From contig NZ_JAPEPI010000001.1 in the NCBI RefSeq assembly GCF_026340305.1, positions 2,790,001 through 2,854,000 on the forward strand: a stretch of DNA of 64,000 bases. The letters run 5' to 3'. Of the stretch, positions 24,257 to 32,789 are shown piece by piece. Positions within the stretch are counted from its first letter, which is position 1. Each line of letters starts with the position of its first letter. Both the position numbers and the translations under genes were made by a program. The DNA comes from Streptomyces sp. NBC_01381 (GTDB lineage Bacteria > Actinomycetota > Actinomycetes > Streptomycetales > Streptomycetaceae). Under the pieces are notes generated by a model that saw only the letters and a program-made list of their open reading frames with translations, had not been told where the DNA came from and ran no database searches.

Positions 24257-25333
24257 ATGGCTGATGAGACAACTGTTCCCTTCCGGGCGGGACGCGAGGG
24301 GTACGCGAGCTTCCGGATCCCCGCCGTCGTCCGCACGAACTCCGGCACCCTCCTTGCCTTCTGCGAGGGGAGGGTCGGCTCGCAGGAGGACTTCGGCAAC
24401 ATCGACGTCGTCATGAAGCGCTCCACCGACGGCGGCCGCACCTGGGGCCCGCTCCAGGTCGTCGCCAAGAACGGCGCCGACCTCGCGGGCAACCCCGCCC
24501 CCGTCGTCCTGGCCACCGGACGCGTCCTGCTCGTCCACGTCCGCAACGCCGCCGCGGCGACCGAGGACGCCATCCGCCGCGGCAAGGTCTCCGCGGCGAA
24601 CGGACGCAGGATCTGGGTGCAGCACAGCGACGACGACGGTCTGACCTGGTCGGCGGCCCGGGAGATCACCGGGCAGGTGAAGAAGGCGAGTTGGCGGTGG
24701 TACGCGACCACCCCCGGGCACGCGGTGCAAACCAGCACGGGCCGGGTCGTCGTGCCCGCCAACCACTCCCTGCCGCCCGCCGGTACGGACAACGGCACCG
24801 AGGGCAAGTACAACGGCGGCCACTGCCTGCTCAGCGACGACCTCGGCCAGACCTGGCGGATCGGCTACATCGACGACAACACCGACGGCTATGTGAACGT
24901 GAACGAGACCACCGCGGCCGAACTCCCCGACGGGCGGCTCTACTTCAACACCCGCAACGACTCGCCGTCCCCCGGCACCCGCGCCGACGCCCACTCCCGC
25001 GACGGCGGCCAGAGCCTCGTCAAGCCCTTCCGGCCGCAGGCCGGGCTCGTCGGCCCCGTCGTCGAATGCAGCGTCCTTCAGCTGCGTACGCCCGACGTGC
25101 TGCTGTTCTCCGGACCCGCCGACCCCGGCTTCCGCGCCCTGATGACGGTGCGCCGCAGCCGAGACGGCGGCACCACCTGGCAGGACGCCCACACCGTGGA
25201 CGGGCTGCCCGCCGCGTACTCCGATCTCGTACGCGTCGACGACGCGACCGTCGGACTCCTCTATGAGACGGGCGACTTCAGCGCGTACGAGACGATCACC
25301 TTTCGGCGGATACCGGTGGAGGCACTGGCCTGA
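24257..25333 (+). CDS. Sialidase/neuraminidase-like glycoside hydrolase (GH33-type), no signal peptide
   Basis: A 358-aa six-bladed propeller. It has the FRIP motif (19-22) carrying the carboxylate-binding Arg, and four Asp-boxes of the form S-x-D-x-G-x-T-W: STDGGRTW, SDDDGLTW, SDDLGQTW and SRDGGTTW. Other sialidase features are an FCEGR segment and AYSDLV, with the likely nucleophile Tyr near the C-terminus. Exo-sialidases release terminal sialic acids; related enzymes act on KDN or 2-keto-3-deoxy sugars. Unlike most bacterial sialidases, this one has no export signal and appears cytoplasmic. ATG 24257 lies in a short promoter region shared with the divergent gene at 24177. Confidence 0.88.
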   Translation: MADETTVPFRAGREGYASFRIPAVVRTNSGTLLAFCEGRVGSQEDFGNIDVVMKRSTDGGRTWGPLQVVAKNGADLAGNPAPVVLATGRVLLVHVRNAAAATEDAIRRGKVSAANGRRIWVQHSDDDGLTWSAAREITGQVKKASWRWYATTPGHAVQTSTGRVVVPANHSLPPAGTDNGTEGKYNGGHCLLSDDLGQTWRIGYIDDNTDGYVNVNETTAAELPDGRLYFNTRNDSPSPGTRADAHSRDGGQSLVKPFRPQAGLVGPVVECSVLQLRTPDVLLFSGPADPGFRALMTVRRSRDGGTTWQDAHTVDGLPAAYSDLVRVDDATVGLLYETGDFSAYETITFRRIPVEALA

Positions 25334-25370
25334 CGGAGGCCGCGCGCGGGCGGTGAGTAAGGTCGGCCGT

Positions 25371-26075
25371 ATGACCTCTAACGACAGTGTGAAGAAGGCT
25401 CCCGCCAAGGATCCCTGGGAGCTGCCCGACGTCTCCGGGCTCGTCGTCGGCGTGCTCGGCGGCACCGGCGACCAGGGCCGCGGCCTCGCCTACCGCCTGG
25501 CCCGCGCCGGCCAGAAGGTGATCATCGGCTCCCGCGCGGCCGAGCGCGCGCAGACCGCCGCTGACGAGCTCGGCCTCGGCATCGAGGGCGCCGAGAACGC
25601 GGAGTGCGCGCGGCGCAGCGACATCGTGATCGTCGCCGTGCCGTGGGAGGGACATGGCAAGACCCTGGAGTCCCTGCGCGAGGAGCTGACCGGCAAGCTC
25701 GTCGTCGACTGCGTGAACCCGCTGGGCTTCGACAAGAAGGGCGCCTACGCCCTGAAGCCCGAGGAGGGCAGCGCCGCCGAGCAGGCCGCCGCCCTGCTGC
25801 CGGACTCCCGGGTCACGGCCGCCTTCCACCACCTGTCGGCGGTGCTGCTCCAGGACGTGGATGTCGAGGAGATCGACACCGATGTGATGGTGCTCGGCGA
25901 GGCCCGCGTCGACACGGACATCGTCCAGGCGCTCGCCGCCCGCATCCCCGGCATGCGGGGCGTCTTCGCGGGCCGACTGCGCAACGCGCACCAGGTCGAG
26001 TCCCTGGTCGCCAACCTGATCTCCGTGAACCGGCGCTACAAGGCGCACGCGGGGCTGCGGGTCACCGACGTCTAG
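25371..26075 (+). CDS. npdG: F420-dependent NADP reductase (NPDG-like)
   Basis: A 234-aa Rossmann protein: VVGVLGGTGDQGRGLAYRLA (NADP site), IIGSRAAERAQTAA, VPWEGHGKTLESL, VVDCVNPLGF and the C-terminal NAHQVESLVANLISVNRRYK. It transfers hydride between NADPH and coenzyme F420, supplying reduced F420 for actinobacterial reductases. ATG 26075 is the stop side; the start is ATG 25371, chosen because an in-frame upstream stretch to 25263 lies inside the sialidase gene. No nearby F420 biosynthesis genes are present, though a PPOX-fold protein possibly using F420 is encoded at 54833. Confidence 0.88.
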   Translation: MTSNDSVKKAPAKDPWELPDVSGLVVGVLGGTGDQGRGLAYRLARAGQKVIIGSRAAERAQTAADELGLGIEGAENAECARRSDIVIVAVPWEGHGKTLESLREELTGKLVVDCVNPLGFDKKGAYALKPEEGSAAEQAAALLPDSRVTAAFHHLSAVLLQDVDVEEIDTDVMVLGEARVDTDIVQALAARIPGMRGVFAGRLRNAHQVESLVANLISVNRRYKAHAGLRVTDV

Positions 26076-26151
26076 GACGCCGACGGGCATGGGGGACACT
26101 GGAGGGCGTACGTCACGACGCACCCCGACACCCGATCAGGAGCCGACCCCC

Positions 26152-26337
26152 ATGCCCCGCCTCGCTCTCTACGCCCTCACGGTCTGCGTCCTCGCCGTCG
26201 TCGCGGCCGTGGTCTCCTTCGTCCAGGGCCACTGGCTCGGCATCGTCTGGGTGCTGATCGCCGGGCTCTCGTCGAACATGGCGTGGTACTACCTGCGGCG
26301 CGCGAAGATCGAGCGGGACGCCGCCGCCACGGGCTGA
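26152..26337 (+). CDS. Small membrane protein (61 aa)
   Basis: A 61-aa protein with two membrane helices: MPRLALYALTVCVLAVVAAV and VLIAGLSSNMAWYYL, joined by a QGHWLG turn, with a basic RRAKIER tail. ATG 26152 follows AGGAGCC; a longer in-frame reading from 26089 begins in the spacer and has no ribosome site. It lies 76 bp after the F420 reductase gene in the same direction and 3 bp from the stop of the convergent protease. Function unknown. Confidence 0.7.
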   Translation: MPRLALYALTVCVLAVVAAVVSFVQGHWLGIVWVLIAGLSSNMAWYYLRRAKIERDAAATG

Positions 26338-26340
26338 CGG

Positions 26341-27144
26341 CTACGGGCCGACGATCTCCGGGATGTCCGGCGCCCCGTCCCAGAAGCGGTACAGCTCAAG
26401 GCCCCAGTACGTGTCCCAGTCGCTGACGCCGAGCCCGCGCAGGATCGCGTCGATCGCGTCGAAGAAGGCCACGTTGACCTCGGGGATCCACAGGATGCCG
26501 AAGACCGCGATCAGGCCGAACGGCGCGAACGGCTCCACCTGACGGCGGATCTTGTGTGACAGCCACGGCTCGATGACGCCATAGCCGTCCAGGCCCGGGA
26601 TGGGCAGCGAGTTCAGGATCGCGGCCGTCACCTGGAGCAGGGCGAGGAAACCCAGCGCGTACCGGAAGGTGTCCGGGACGCCGGAGAGCGCGTCGAGCCA
26701 GAAGGGCGCCGTGCAGACCACGGCGAAGAGCACGTTCGTCAGCGGCCCCGCGGCGGAGATCAGACTGTGCTTCCACTTCCCCCTGATCCGGCCCCGCTCG
26801 ATGAAGACGGCCCCGCCGGGCAGGCCGATGCCCCCCATGATCACGAAGAGCACCGGAAGCACGATGCTCAGCAGGGCGTGCGTGTACTTCAGCGGGTTGA
26901 GGGTCAGATATCCCTTCGCCCCGATGGAGATGTCGCCGCTGTGCAGGGCGGTGCGGGCGTGCGCGTACTCGTGCAGACAGAGCGAGACGATCCAGGCGGC
27001 CGTCACGAAGAGAAAGACCGCGAGCCCCGGGTTGTCGGCGAATCCGGTCCAGGCGGCCCAGCCGGAGACCGCGGTGACGGCGGCGATCCCGAGAAACACG
27101 GGACTGATCCGCGAGTCACTGCGTCGGGCGGGAGCGGTGGTCAT
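26341..27144 (-). CDS. Site-2 protease (M50) family membrane metalloprotease
   Basis: A 267-aa polytopic protein with HEYAH (His58, Glu59, His62) in a membrane helix as the zinc-binding HExxH, and NSLPIPGLDGYG further on as the LDG motif supplying the third metal ligand (Asp). This is the S2P arrangement; family members cleave transmembrane segments of anti-sigma factors or signal-peptide remnants. The substrate is unknown. It lacks a PDZ domain and belongs to the small, PDZ-less group. ATG 27144 is chosen; longer readings extend into repeat-containing intergenic DNA. Confidence 0.87.
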   Translation of the reverse strand: MTTAPARRSDSRISPVFLGIAAVTAVSGWAAWTGFADNPGLAVFLFVTAAWIVSLCLHEYAHARTALHSGDISIGAKGYLTLNPLKYTHALLSIVLPVLFVIMGGIGLPGGAVFIERGRIRGKWKHSLISAAGPLTNVLFAVVCTAPFWLDALSGVPDTFRYALGFLALLQVTAAILNSLPIPGLDGYGVIEPWLSHKIRRQVEPFAPFGLIAVFGILWIPEVNVAFFDAIDAILRGLGVSDWDTYWGLELYRFWDGAPDIPEIVGP

Positions 27145-27263
27145 GGGGCGGGGCTCCTGGGATGGCGGTCGGGCCGGTTGTCGTACGGGACCGTACCCCG
27201 GCACACGCCGAAAACGACTCGCGCGGGGTGGGGAGTTCCGGGGAGGGTGGGGGGCTGAAGACT

Positions 27264-27356
27264 TCAGCCCGTCGAGGGGGTCCCCCCTGCTCTTTAAGAG
27301 CTTGGGGGAGTTTGAGGACGAACTCGGCGAAGCCGGTGATTGACGGCCACCTCGCG
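27264..27356. repeat. Dispersed repeat (CAGCCCGTC...GAGGACGAACTC), copy 3, with inserted hairpin
   Basis: Inverted relative to copies 1 and 2: CAGCCCGTC ... TTTGAGGACGAACTCGGCG, then AAGCCGGTGATTGACGGCC. Between the halves sits a nested hairpin, CCCCC-CTGCTCTTTAAGAGCTT-GGGGG, around the palindrome GCTCTTTAAGAGC. This looks like a second small element lodged inside the first. Confidence 0.7.
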
Positions 27357-27403
27357 GGGACCGGCACCCGTCCCCGTCCCCGCCACCCAAGACACCAGAG
27401 ACA

Positions 27404-30400
27404 ATGGACCCCGTGCGCTACCGAATCCTCGGCACCACCCAGGCATTCCACACCGACGGGACCCAGGCCCCCATCGGCGGGCCAAGGCTGCGCGCCCTCC
27501 TCACGGTCCTCGCCCTACGAGCCCCCCGCACGGTCCCCGTGTCCGCCCTCGTCGACGAGGTGTGGGACGGCGACCCACCCGCGGACGCCCCCGCCGCGCT
27601 GCAGGCGCTGATCGGCCGCCTCCGCCGAGCCATCGGCGCCGCCGCGATCACCTCGGCCGACGGCGGTTACCGCCTCGCCGCGGCCCCGGACGACATCGAC
27701 CTGTACCGCTTCGAGCGCCTCGCAGACGAAGGCACCCGCGCCCTCGAGAACGGCGACGCCGCGAAGGCGGCGACGGCCCTGGACGACGCGCTGGCGCTCT
27801 GGCAGGGCGGCAAGCCCCTGGCCGACCTGCCCGACCGCACCGCGCAGGCGTCCCGCTGGGAGGCCCGCCGCCTCGACGCCCGCCGCGCCCGGCTGACGGC
27901 GGCGCTCGCGCTCGGCCGGGCCGAGCAGGCGCTGCCCGAGCTGACCGCGCTGTGCGAGAGCCACCCCCTGGACGAGCCGCTGCAGGCCCTGCGGCTGCGG
28001 GCGCTGCGCGACGCGGGCCGCCCGGCGCAGGCCCTCGCCGCCTACGACGGCGTACGCCGCCTCATCGCGGACCGCATCGGCGCCGACCCGGGACCCGAAC
28101 TCCGCGCCCTGCACGAGGAGTTGCTGCACCACACGGCGCCGGGGAGCGAACCGCGCCGGACCCAGCCACCCGCGAGCCGCCCGCACACCCCCGGCAACCT
28201 CCGCGCCAGGCTCACCTCCTTCGTCGGCAGGGAGGCCGACATCGAGGCCATCCGCGGCGACCTGCGGCGGGCCCGCCTCGTCACGCTGCTGGGGCCCGGC
28301 GGCGCGGGCAAGACCCGGCTCTCGCAGGAGGCCGCGGAGTCCGTCGCCGACACGGAGCCGGACGGCGTATGGCTGGCCGAGCTCGCCCCGGTGGAGGACC
28401 CGGACGCGGTGCCCGAGGCCGTCCTGACCGCGCTGGGCGCCCGCGAGACGGTGCTGCGCGGCGCCGGCGCCGAGGAGATGCGGGCGGTGTCCGACCGGCA
28501 CGGCGACGACCCCGTCGTACGCCTCACCGAGCACTGCGCGCCCCGCCGGATGCTTCTGGTCCTCGACAACTGCGAGCACGTCATCGACGCCGCGGCCCGC
28601 CTCGCGGAACAACTGCTCGCGCACTGCCCCGGCCTCACGGTCCTGGCCACCAGCCGTGAACCCCTGGGCGTACCGGGGGAGTTGCTGCGCCCCGTGGAAC
28701 CGCTCCCGGAGCCGACTGCGCTGCGGCTGCTCGCGGACCGCGGCGCGGCCGCGAAGCCGGGGTTCCGCGTCGAGGACGACCGGTCGGCCGCGGCCGAGAT
28801 CTGCCGTCGGCTCGACGGGCTTCCGCTGGCCATCGAACTGGCGGCGGCCCGGCTGCGGATGCTCACCCCGCGGCAGATCGCCGACCGCCTCGACGACCGC
28901 TTCCGCCTCCTTACCAACGGCGCCCGCACGGTCCTGCCCCGCCAGCAGACCCTGCGCGCGGTCGTCGACTGGTCCTGGGACCTGCTCGACGAACCCGAGC
29001 GGACCGTCCTGCGCCGCCTCTCCGTCTTCGCGGGCGGCTGCGACCTGGCGGCGGCGGAGGCGGTGTGCGGGGCGAACGCCGGTGTCCCGGGGAGTCACCC
29101 CGCCGACGTCGCCGACGTGCTCGGCTCCCTCGTCGACAAGTCGCTCGTCGTCGCCGCCCCCGCGCCGCTGGGCGGCATGCGCTACCGGCTCCTGGAGACC
29201 GTCGGCGAGTACGCGGCGGAGCGCCTCGACGAGGCCGGGGACCGGGCGGCCGCCGAGCGGGCGCATCTGGTGTACTTCCGGGAGTTCGCCCGCGTCACCG
29301 AACCGCTGCTGCGCGGCAGCGGCCAGCGGGCGGCCGTCGACAGGCTCGAGTACGAGTACGAGAATCTGCGCACCGCCCTGCGGCACGCCGTCGCCGCGCG
29401 GGACGAGCAGGAGGCGCTCTGTCTCGTCCTTTCGCTGTCCTGGTTCTGGCAGATCCGCGATCTGCGCATAGAGACCCGCAACTGGTCCCGCGATGTCGTC
29501 GCTCTCGGTCCTGACCCCTTCGTCCGCCCGGTCGCACCCGTGGAGCCGCTCTACGAACGGTGCACGGACGCCCCGCTCCCCATGCGCCCCGAGGTGCTCG
29601 CGGAGGCGCGGCGCGGGGTGCATCTCATCCAGCTCTCCTGCATGGACATGAACATGGAGGCCTGGCAGACGCCCGAGGCCACCGAGAAGCTCGCGGGCAT
29701 CAGGGAGGCGTACCGTCCCGGGCTTCCGCAGACCTGCTGGTCGCCGGGGAGCCTGTGGTTCTTCGCGGTGCTCTTCGGCGGTGACATAGGCCGGCTGCAC
29801 ACCATCATCGACGCGACCATCGCCACCTGCCGGGAACGCGGTTACGAGTGGGAGCTCGCGTCGGCGCTCCAGCAGCGCGCCAACATCCGCGCCAATCGCA
29901 CGGACTGGGCCGGCGACGCGGGCCGTGACGCCGACGAGTCCCTGGAGATCTTCACCCGGCTCGGCGATGTGTGGGGGACGGCCGAGGCGCTCTCCTCGCG
30001 CGGCGAGGCGCACGAGCGGCGGGGCGCCTTCGACCGCGCCGCCGAGGACTTCAGCGCCGCCATCGAGTACGCGCAGCAGCTCGGCGCGCCCGCCCAGGTG
30101 ACCGTGCTCACGGCGCGCCTCGGCGCGGTCCTCGTCGAGGCGGGCGAACCGGAACGGGGCGAGCGGCTGCTCTGGGGCGTCCTGGACCAGAAGGTCCAGG
30201 GCGGCCACTCCAGCGAGTCCATCTCCACCGCCCGGTTCTTCCTCGTCGACGTGCTGGGGCGCGCCGGGCGCATCGCCGAGGCCCGTGACCAACTGCGGCT
30301 GCTGCGCGAGGAGTTCAAGGTCGCCGACTTCGCGGTCTTCGACAGTTTCATGCTCGGCGCCGAGGCCTGGCTCGACACTCAGGACGGCCGCTATGCCAAG

Positions 30401-30742
30401 GCCCTCCGCACGGCGTGCGCGGCCGTGGAGAAGTCCATCGACCCGCTGACCAAGATGATCGCCCCGCATGTGACCGCCCATCAACTCACCATCGCCGCCC
30501 ATGCCTTGACCGGTCTCGGCGGCGTCCGGCGCGCCCGCGACGCCGCCCGGCTGATCGGCGCCGCCGACCGTGACCTGCCGCCCGGCCACTTCCCGGCCGG
30601 CGTGGAGCGCGACATCAAGGCGGCCGCCGTCGCGGCGGTGCGCGCCGCGCTCGGGGACGCCGCGTACGAGGCCGCGTACGCGGAGGGCGGCGGCCTCTCC
30701 CTTGAAGAGGCCGCCGCCCTCTGCGACACGTATCTCGACTGA
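27404..30742 (+). CDS. AfsR/SARP-type transcriptional regulator with BTAD, NB-ARC-like ATPase and TPR-like region
   Basis: A 1112-aa regulator. Domains in order: OmpR-like winged helix (about 5-90), BTAD (about 95-240; LYRFERLADEG...GPELRALHEELL), a Pro-rich joint, then an STAND ATPase (FVGREADIEAI about 272, Walker A GPGGAGKTRL about 296-305, Walker B-like RMLLVLDNCEH, sensor TVLATSREPLG), then helical repeats (about 580-1100). Such proteins activate antibiotic or stress genes after ligand- or nucleotide-dependent assembly. The ATG at 27404 has no strong ribosome site. It converges (12-bp gap) on the DrrAB exporter genes, so it may sense what that exporter moves, though no biosynthetic cluster is seen. 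AfsR itself differs in arrangement and is not this gene. Confidence 0.9.
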   Translation: MDPVRYRILGTTQAFHTDGTQAPIGGPRLRALLTVLALRAPRTVPVSALVDEVWDGDPPADAPAALQALIGRLRRAIGAAAITSADGGYRLAAAPDDIDLYRFERLADEGTRALENGDAAKAATALDDALALWQGGKPLADLPDRTAQASRWEARRLDARRARLTAALALGRAEQALPELTALCESHPLDEPLQALRLRALRDAGRPAQALAAYDGVRRLIADRIGADPGPELRALHEELLHHTAPGSEPRRTQPPASRPHTPGNLRARLTSFVGREADIEAIRGDLRRARLVTLLGPGGAGKTRLSQEAAESVADTEPDGVWLAELAPVEDPDAVPEAVLTALGARETVLRGAGAEEMRAVSDRHGDDPVVRLTEHCAPRRMLLVLDNCEHVIDAAARLAEQLLAHCPGLTVLATSREPLGVPGELLRPVEPLPEPTALRLLADRGAAAKPGFRVEDDRSAAAEICRRLDGLPLAIELAAARLRMLTPRQIADRLDDRFRLLTNGARTVLPRQQTLRAVVDWSWDLLDEPERTVLRRLSVFAGGCDLAAAEAVCGANAGVPGSHPADVADVLGSLVDKSLVVAAPAPLGGMRYRLLETVGEYAAERLDEAGDRAAAERAHLVYFREFARVTEPLLRGSGQRAAVDRLEYEYENLRTALRHAVAARDEQEALCLVLSLSWFWQIRDLRIETRNWSRDVVALGPDPFVRPVAPVEPLYERCTDAPLPMRPEVLAEARRGVHLIQLSCMDMNMEAWQTPEATEKLAGIREAYRPGLPQTCWSPGSLWFFAVLFGGDIGRLHTIIDATIATCRERGYEWELASALQQRANIRANRTDWAGDAGRDADESLEIFTRLGDVWGTAEALSSRGEAHERRGAFDRAAEDFSAAIEYAQQLGAPAQVTVLTARLGAVLVEAGEPERGERLLWGVLDQKVQGGHSSESISTARFFLVDVLGRAGRIAEARDQLRLLREEFKVADFAVFDSFMLGAEAWLDTQDGRYAKALRTACAAVEKSIDPLTKMIAPHVTAHQLTIAAHALTGLGGVRRARDAARLIGAADRDLPPGHFPAGVERDIKAAAVAAVRAALGDAAYEAAYAEGGGLSLEEAAALCDTYLD

Positions 30743-30754
30743 GGCGCCGGGCGC

Positions 30755-31585
30755 TCAGCTCTTCGTACGGAACTTGTGGATCGCGATCGGCGCCATCACC
30801 AGCGTGAGCGCCACCGCCCAGCCGATCGTCACCCACACGTCGTGTGCGGCCGGGCCGCCCACCATCAGGCCGCGCGCGGAGTCCGCGAGCGTGGACAGCG
30901 GGTTGTAGTCGGTGAAGGCCTCGAGCCAGCCCGGCATGGACTGCGTCGGCGCGAAGATCGACGAGCCGAACTGCAGCGGCATCAGGACCAGGAAGCCCAT
31001 CGCCTGCACGGACTGCGCGCTCTTCATGGTGACGCCGAGGACCAGGAAGATCCACATGACGGACGAGCCGAAGAGCGCAGTCAGGCCCACGGCGGCGAAC
31101 AGACCGCCCCAGTTGGTGATGTCGAAGCCCACCAGGACACCGACGATCATCATGATCGTCGTCGCGACGAGCATCCGCATCAGCTCCACCACGATCTTGG
31201 CGAAGAGGACCGAGCCCTGGCCGATCGGCAGGGTCCGGAAGCGGTCCATGATGCCGTTCTGGAAGTCCTGGTTGAAGCCCGTGCCGACGGCCATGGCGAT
31301 GTTCAGGGACATCATCGCCATCATGCCCGGCACGACGTACTGCACATACGCGTCCTGACCGCCGCCGAGCGCCTGCCCGATGGAGCCGCCGAAGACGTAC
31401 ACGAACAGCAGCGTGAAGACGATGGGCATGAGCACCGCGTCGAACATCGACTCGGGATCGGCCCGGATCCACTGAAGATTGCGGCGGACCAGGGCGCCGG
31501 TGTGGCGCACGTGGCCGCGCAGGCCTATGCGGCCGTCGGCCTGGCCGGCCCCGGGGAGGGGGGCCGTGGCGGTGGTGGCACTCAT
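30755..31585 (-). CDS. DrrB-family ABC-2 type exporter permease
   Basis: A 276-aa permease of the ABC-2 (DrrB/NodJ) class with about six helices. The cytoplasmic N-terminus (HTGALVRRNLQWIRADP) is followed by FDAVLMPIVFTLLFVYVFGG, the EAA-like segment FNQDFQNGIMDRFRTLPIG, and a C-terminal NPLSTLADSARGLMVGG. It pairs with the ATPase encoded immediately upstream to pump hydrophobic drugs or metabolites outward. The start codon overlaps the ATPase stop (ATGA). The substrate is not evident from sequence. Confidence 0.92.
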   Translation of the reverse strand: MSATTATAPLPGAGQADGRIGLRGHVRHTGALVRRNLQWIRADPESMFDAVLMPIVFTLLFVYVFGGSIGQALGGGQDAYVQYVVPGMMAMMSLNIAMAVGTGFNQDFQNGIMDRFRTLPIGQGSVLFAKIVVELMRMLVATTIMMIVGVLVGFDITNWGGLFAAVGLTALFGSSVMWIFLVLGVTMKSAQSVQAMGFLVLMPLQFGSSIFAPTQSMPGWLEAFTDYNPLSTLADSARGLMVGGPAAHDVWVTIGWAVALTLVMAPIAIHKFRTKS

Positions 31586-32604
31586 ACGGTGACCTCCTCG
31601 AGTTCGGCGGGACGGGTGTCCTGCGGGGCGTTGGCCTTCTGGCCGGTGATGGAGAGGAACACCTCGTCCAGGCTGGGCAGTTCGGTGGCGATCGAGCCGA
31701 TCACGATGCCGCGCGCGGTGACCGCGCCGACCACCGCGGTCAGCTGCTCGTCGCTGAGGATCGGCACCAGGACCGTGCCGGTCTCGGTGTCCACGGCCGA
31801 GGTGGCGAGGCCGGTCAGGCCCAGGTCGTCAAGCGCGTTCGCCAGCGGGCGCAGCTCCAGCGGGTCGGCGGGGCGGATGCGCAGGGTGCGGCCGCCGACC
31901 TTCGCCTTCAGCTCGTCGATGCCGCCGTTGGCGATGACCTTGCCGCGGTCGATGACCGTCAGCTCGGACGCCAGCTGCTCGGCCTCCTCCATGTACTGCG
32001 TGGTGAGCAGCACGGTGACGCCGTCGCCGACCATGCGCTTGACCTCGGCCCACACCTCGTTGCGGGTGCGGGGGTCGAGGCCGGTCGTCGGCTCGTCCAG
32101 GTAGAGGACGGCCGGGCTGCCGATCATCGAGGCGGCGAGGTCGAGGCGGCGGCGCATGCCGCCGGAGTACGTCTTGGCCTGGCGTCCTGCGGCCTCGGTG
32201 AGCGAGAACCGCTCGAGCAGGCCGTCGGCCCTGGACCTGGCGTCCTTGCGGGACAGGTCGAGCAGCCGCCCGATCATGTACAGGTTCTCGCGGCCGGAGA
32301 GCTTCTCGTCGACCGATGCGTACTGGCCGGTGAGGCCTATGACCCGGCGGAGCTGGCGGGGCTGCTTCACCACGTCGTACCCGGCGACGTGGGCCAGGCC
32401 GGAGTCCGGGGTGATGAGGGTGGACAGGCAGCGTACGAGGGTGGTCTTGCCGGCGCCGTTGGGCCCGAGCACGCCGACGACCGTTCCTTCGCGTACGTCG
32501 AGGTCCACGCCGTCCAGTGCTTTGGTCTCGCCGTAGTGCTTGACCAGCCCCCGCACGGTGATGGCGCTCGCTGCGCCTCCGGGGTTCTTGTCGATTCGCG
32601 TCAT
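31582..32604 (-). CDS. DrrA-family ABC exporter ATP-binding protein
   Basis: A 340-aa ATPase of the daunorubicin-resistance (DrrA) family: Walker A GPNGAGKTTLVRCL, signature YSGGMRRRLDLA, Walker B AVLYLDEPTTGLD, and a C-terminal regulatory DUF4162-like region (about 235-330). It drives the permease encoded 4 bp inside its 3' end. First gene of the drrAB pair (ATG 32604). The convergent AfsR-like regulator at 27404 is the nearest candidate controller. Homologs confer resistance to anthracyclines, but many chromosomal copies have other or unknown substrates. Confidence 0.92.
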   Translation of the reverse strand: MTRIDKNPGGAASAITVRGLVKHYGETKALDGVDLDVREGTVVGVLGPNGAGKTTLVRCLSTLITPDSGLAHVAGYDVVKQPRQLRRVIGLTGQYASVDEKLSGRENLYMIGRLLDLSRKDARSRADGLLERFSLTEAAGRQAKTYSGGMRRRLDLAASMIGSPAVLYLDEPTTGLDPRTRNEVWAEVKRMVGDGVTVLLTTQYMEEAEQLASELTVIDRGKVIANGGIDELKAKVGGRTLRIRPADPLELRPLANALDDLGLTGLATSAVDTETGTVLVPILSDEQLTAVVGAVTARGIVIGSIATELPSLDEVFLSITGQKANAPQDTRPAELEEVTV

Positions 32605-32736
32605 GCCCTCAAGGTGCCATCCGCCACCGACAAACCACCGACAGGCTGCCGACAGGCACCGTCACCCTCAATTGAGGAACCCCAACGGCGACCAATTGGG
32701 TCCGCGAGAGCGGCGCCGGTTTAGGCGCAAAAAGCA

Positions 32737-32770
32737 GCAGCCCGTCGACGGGGGACGGTCGACGGGCTGC
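32737..32770 (-). terminator. Rho-independent terminator of panB
   Basis: A 13-bp perfect stem (32737-32749 with 32758-32770) around an 8-nt loop. In the minus-strand direction the stem is followed by GCTTTTTGCG, a short U-tract. It lies 20 bp after the panB stop. Confidence 0.85.
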
Positions 32771-32789
32771 CGGTGGTGCCGCGATGGCT

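Noticed and set aside
27515..30589. A 1024-codon open frame on the minus strand opposite the AfsR-like gene
   Set aside because: It is antisense to a gene with clear domains. Its translation is low-complexity Arg/Gly/Ala/Glu-rich, as expected for the shadow frame in high-GC DNA.
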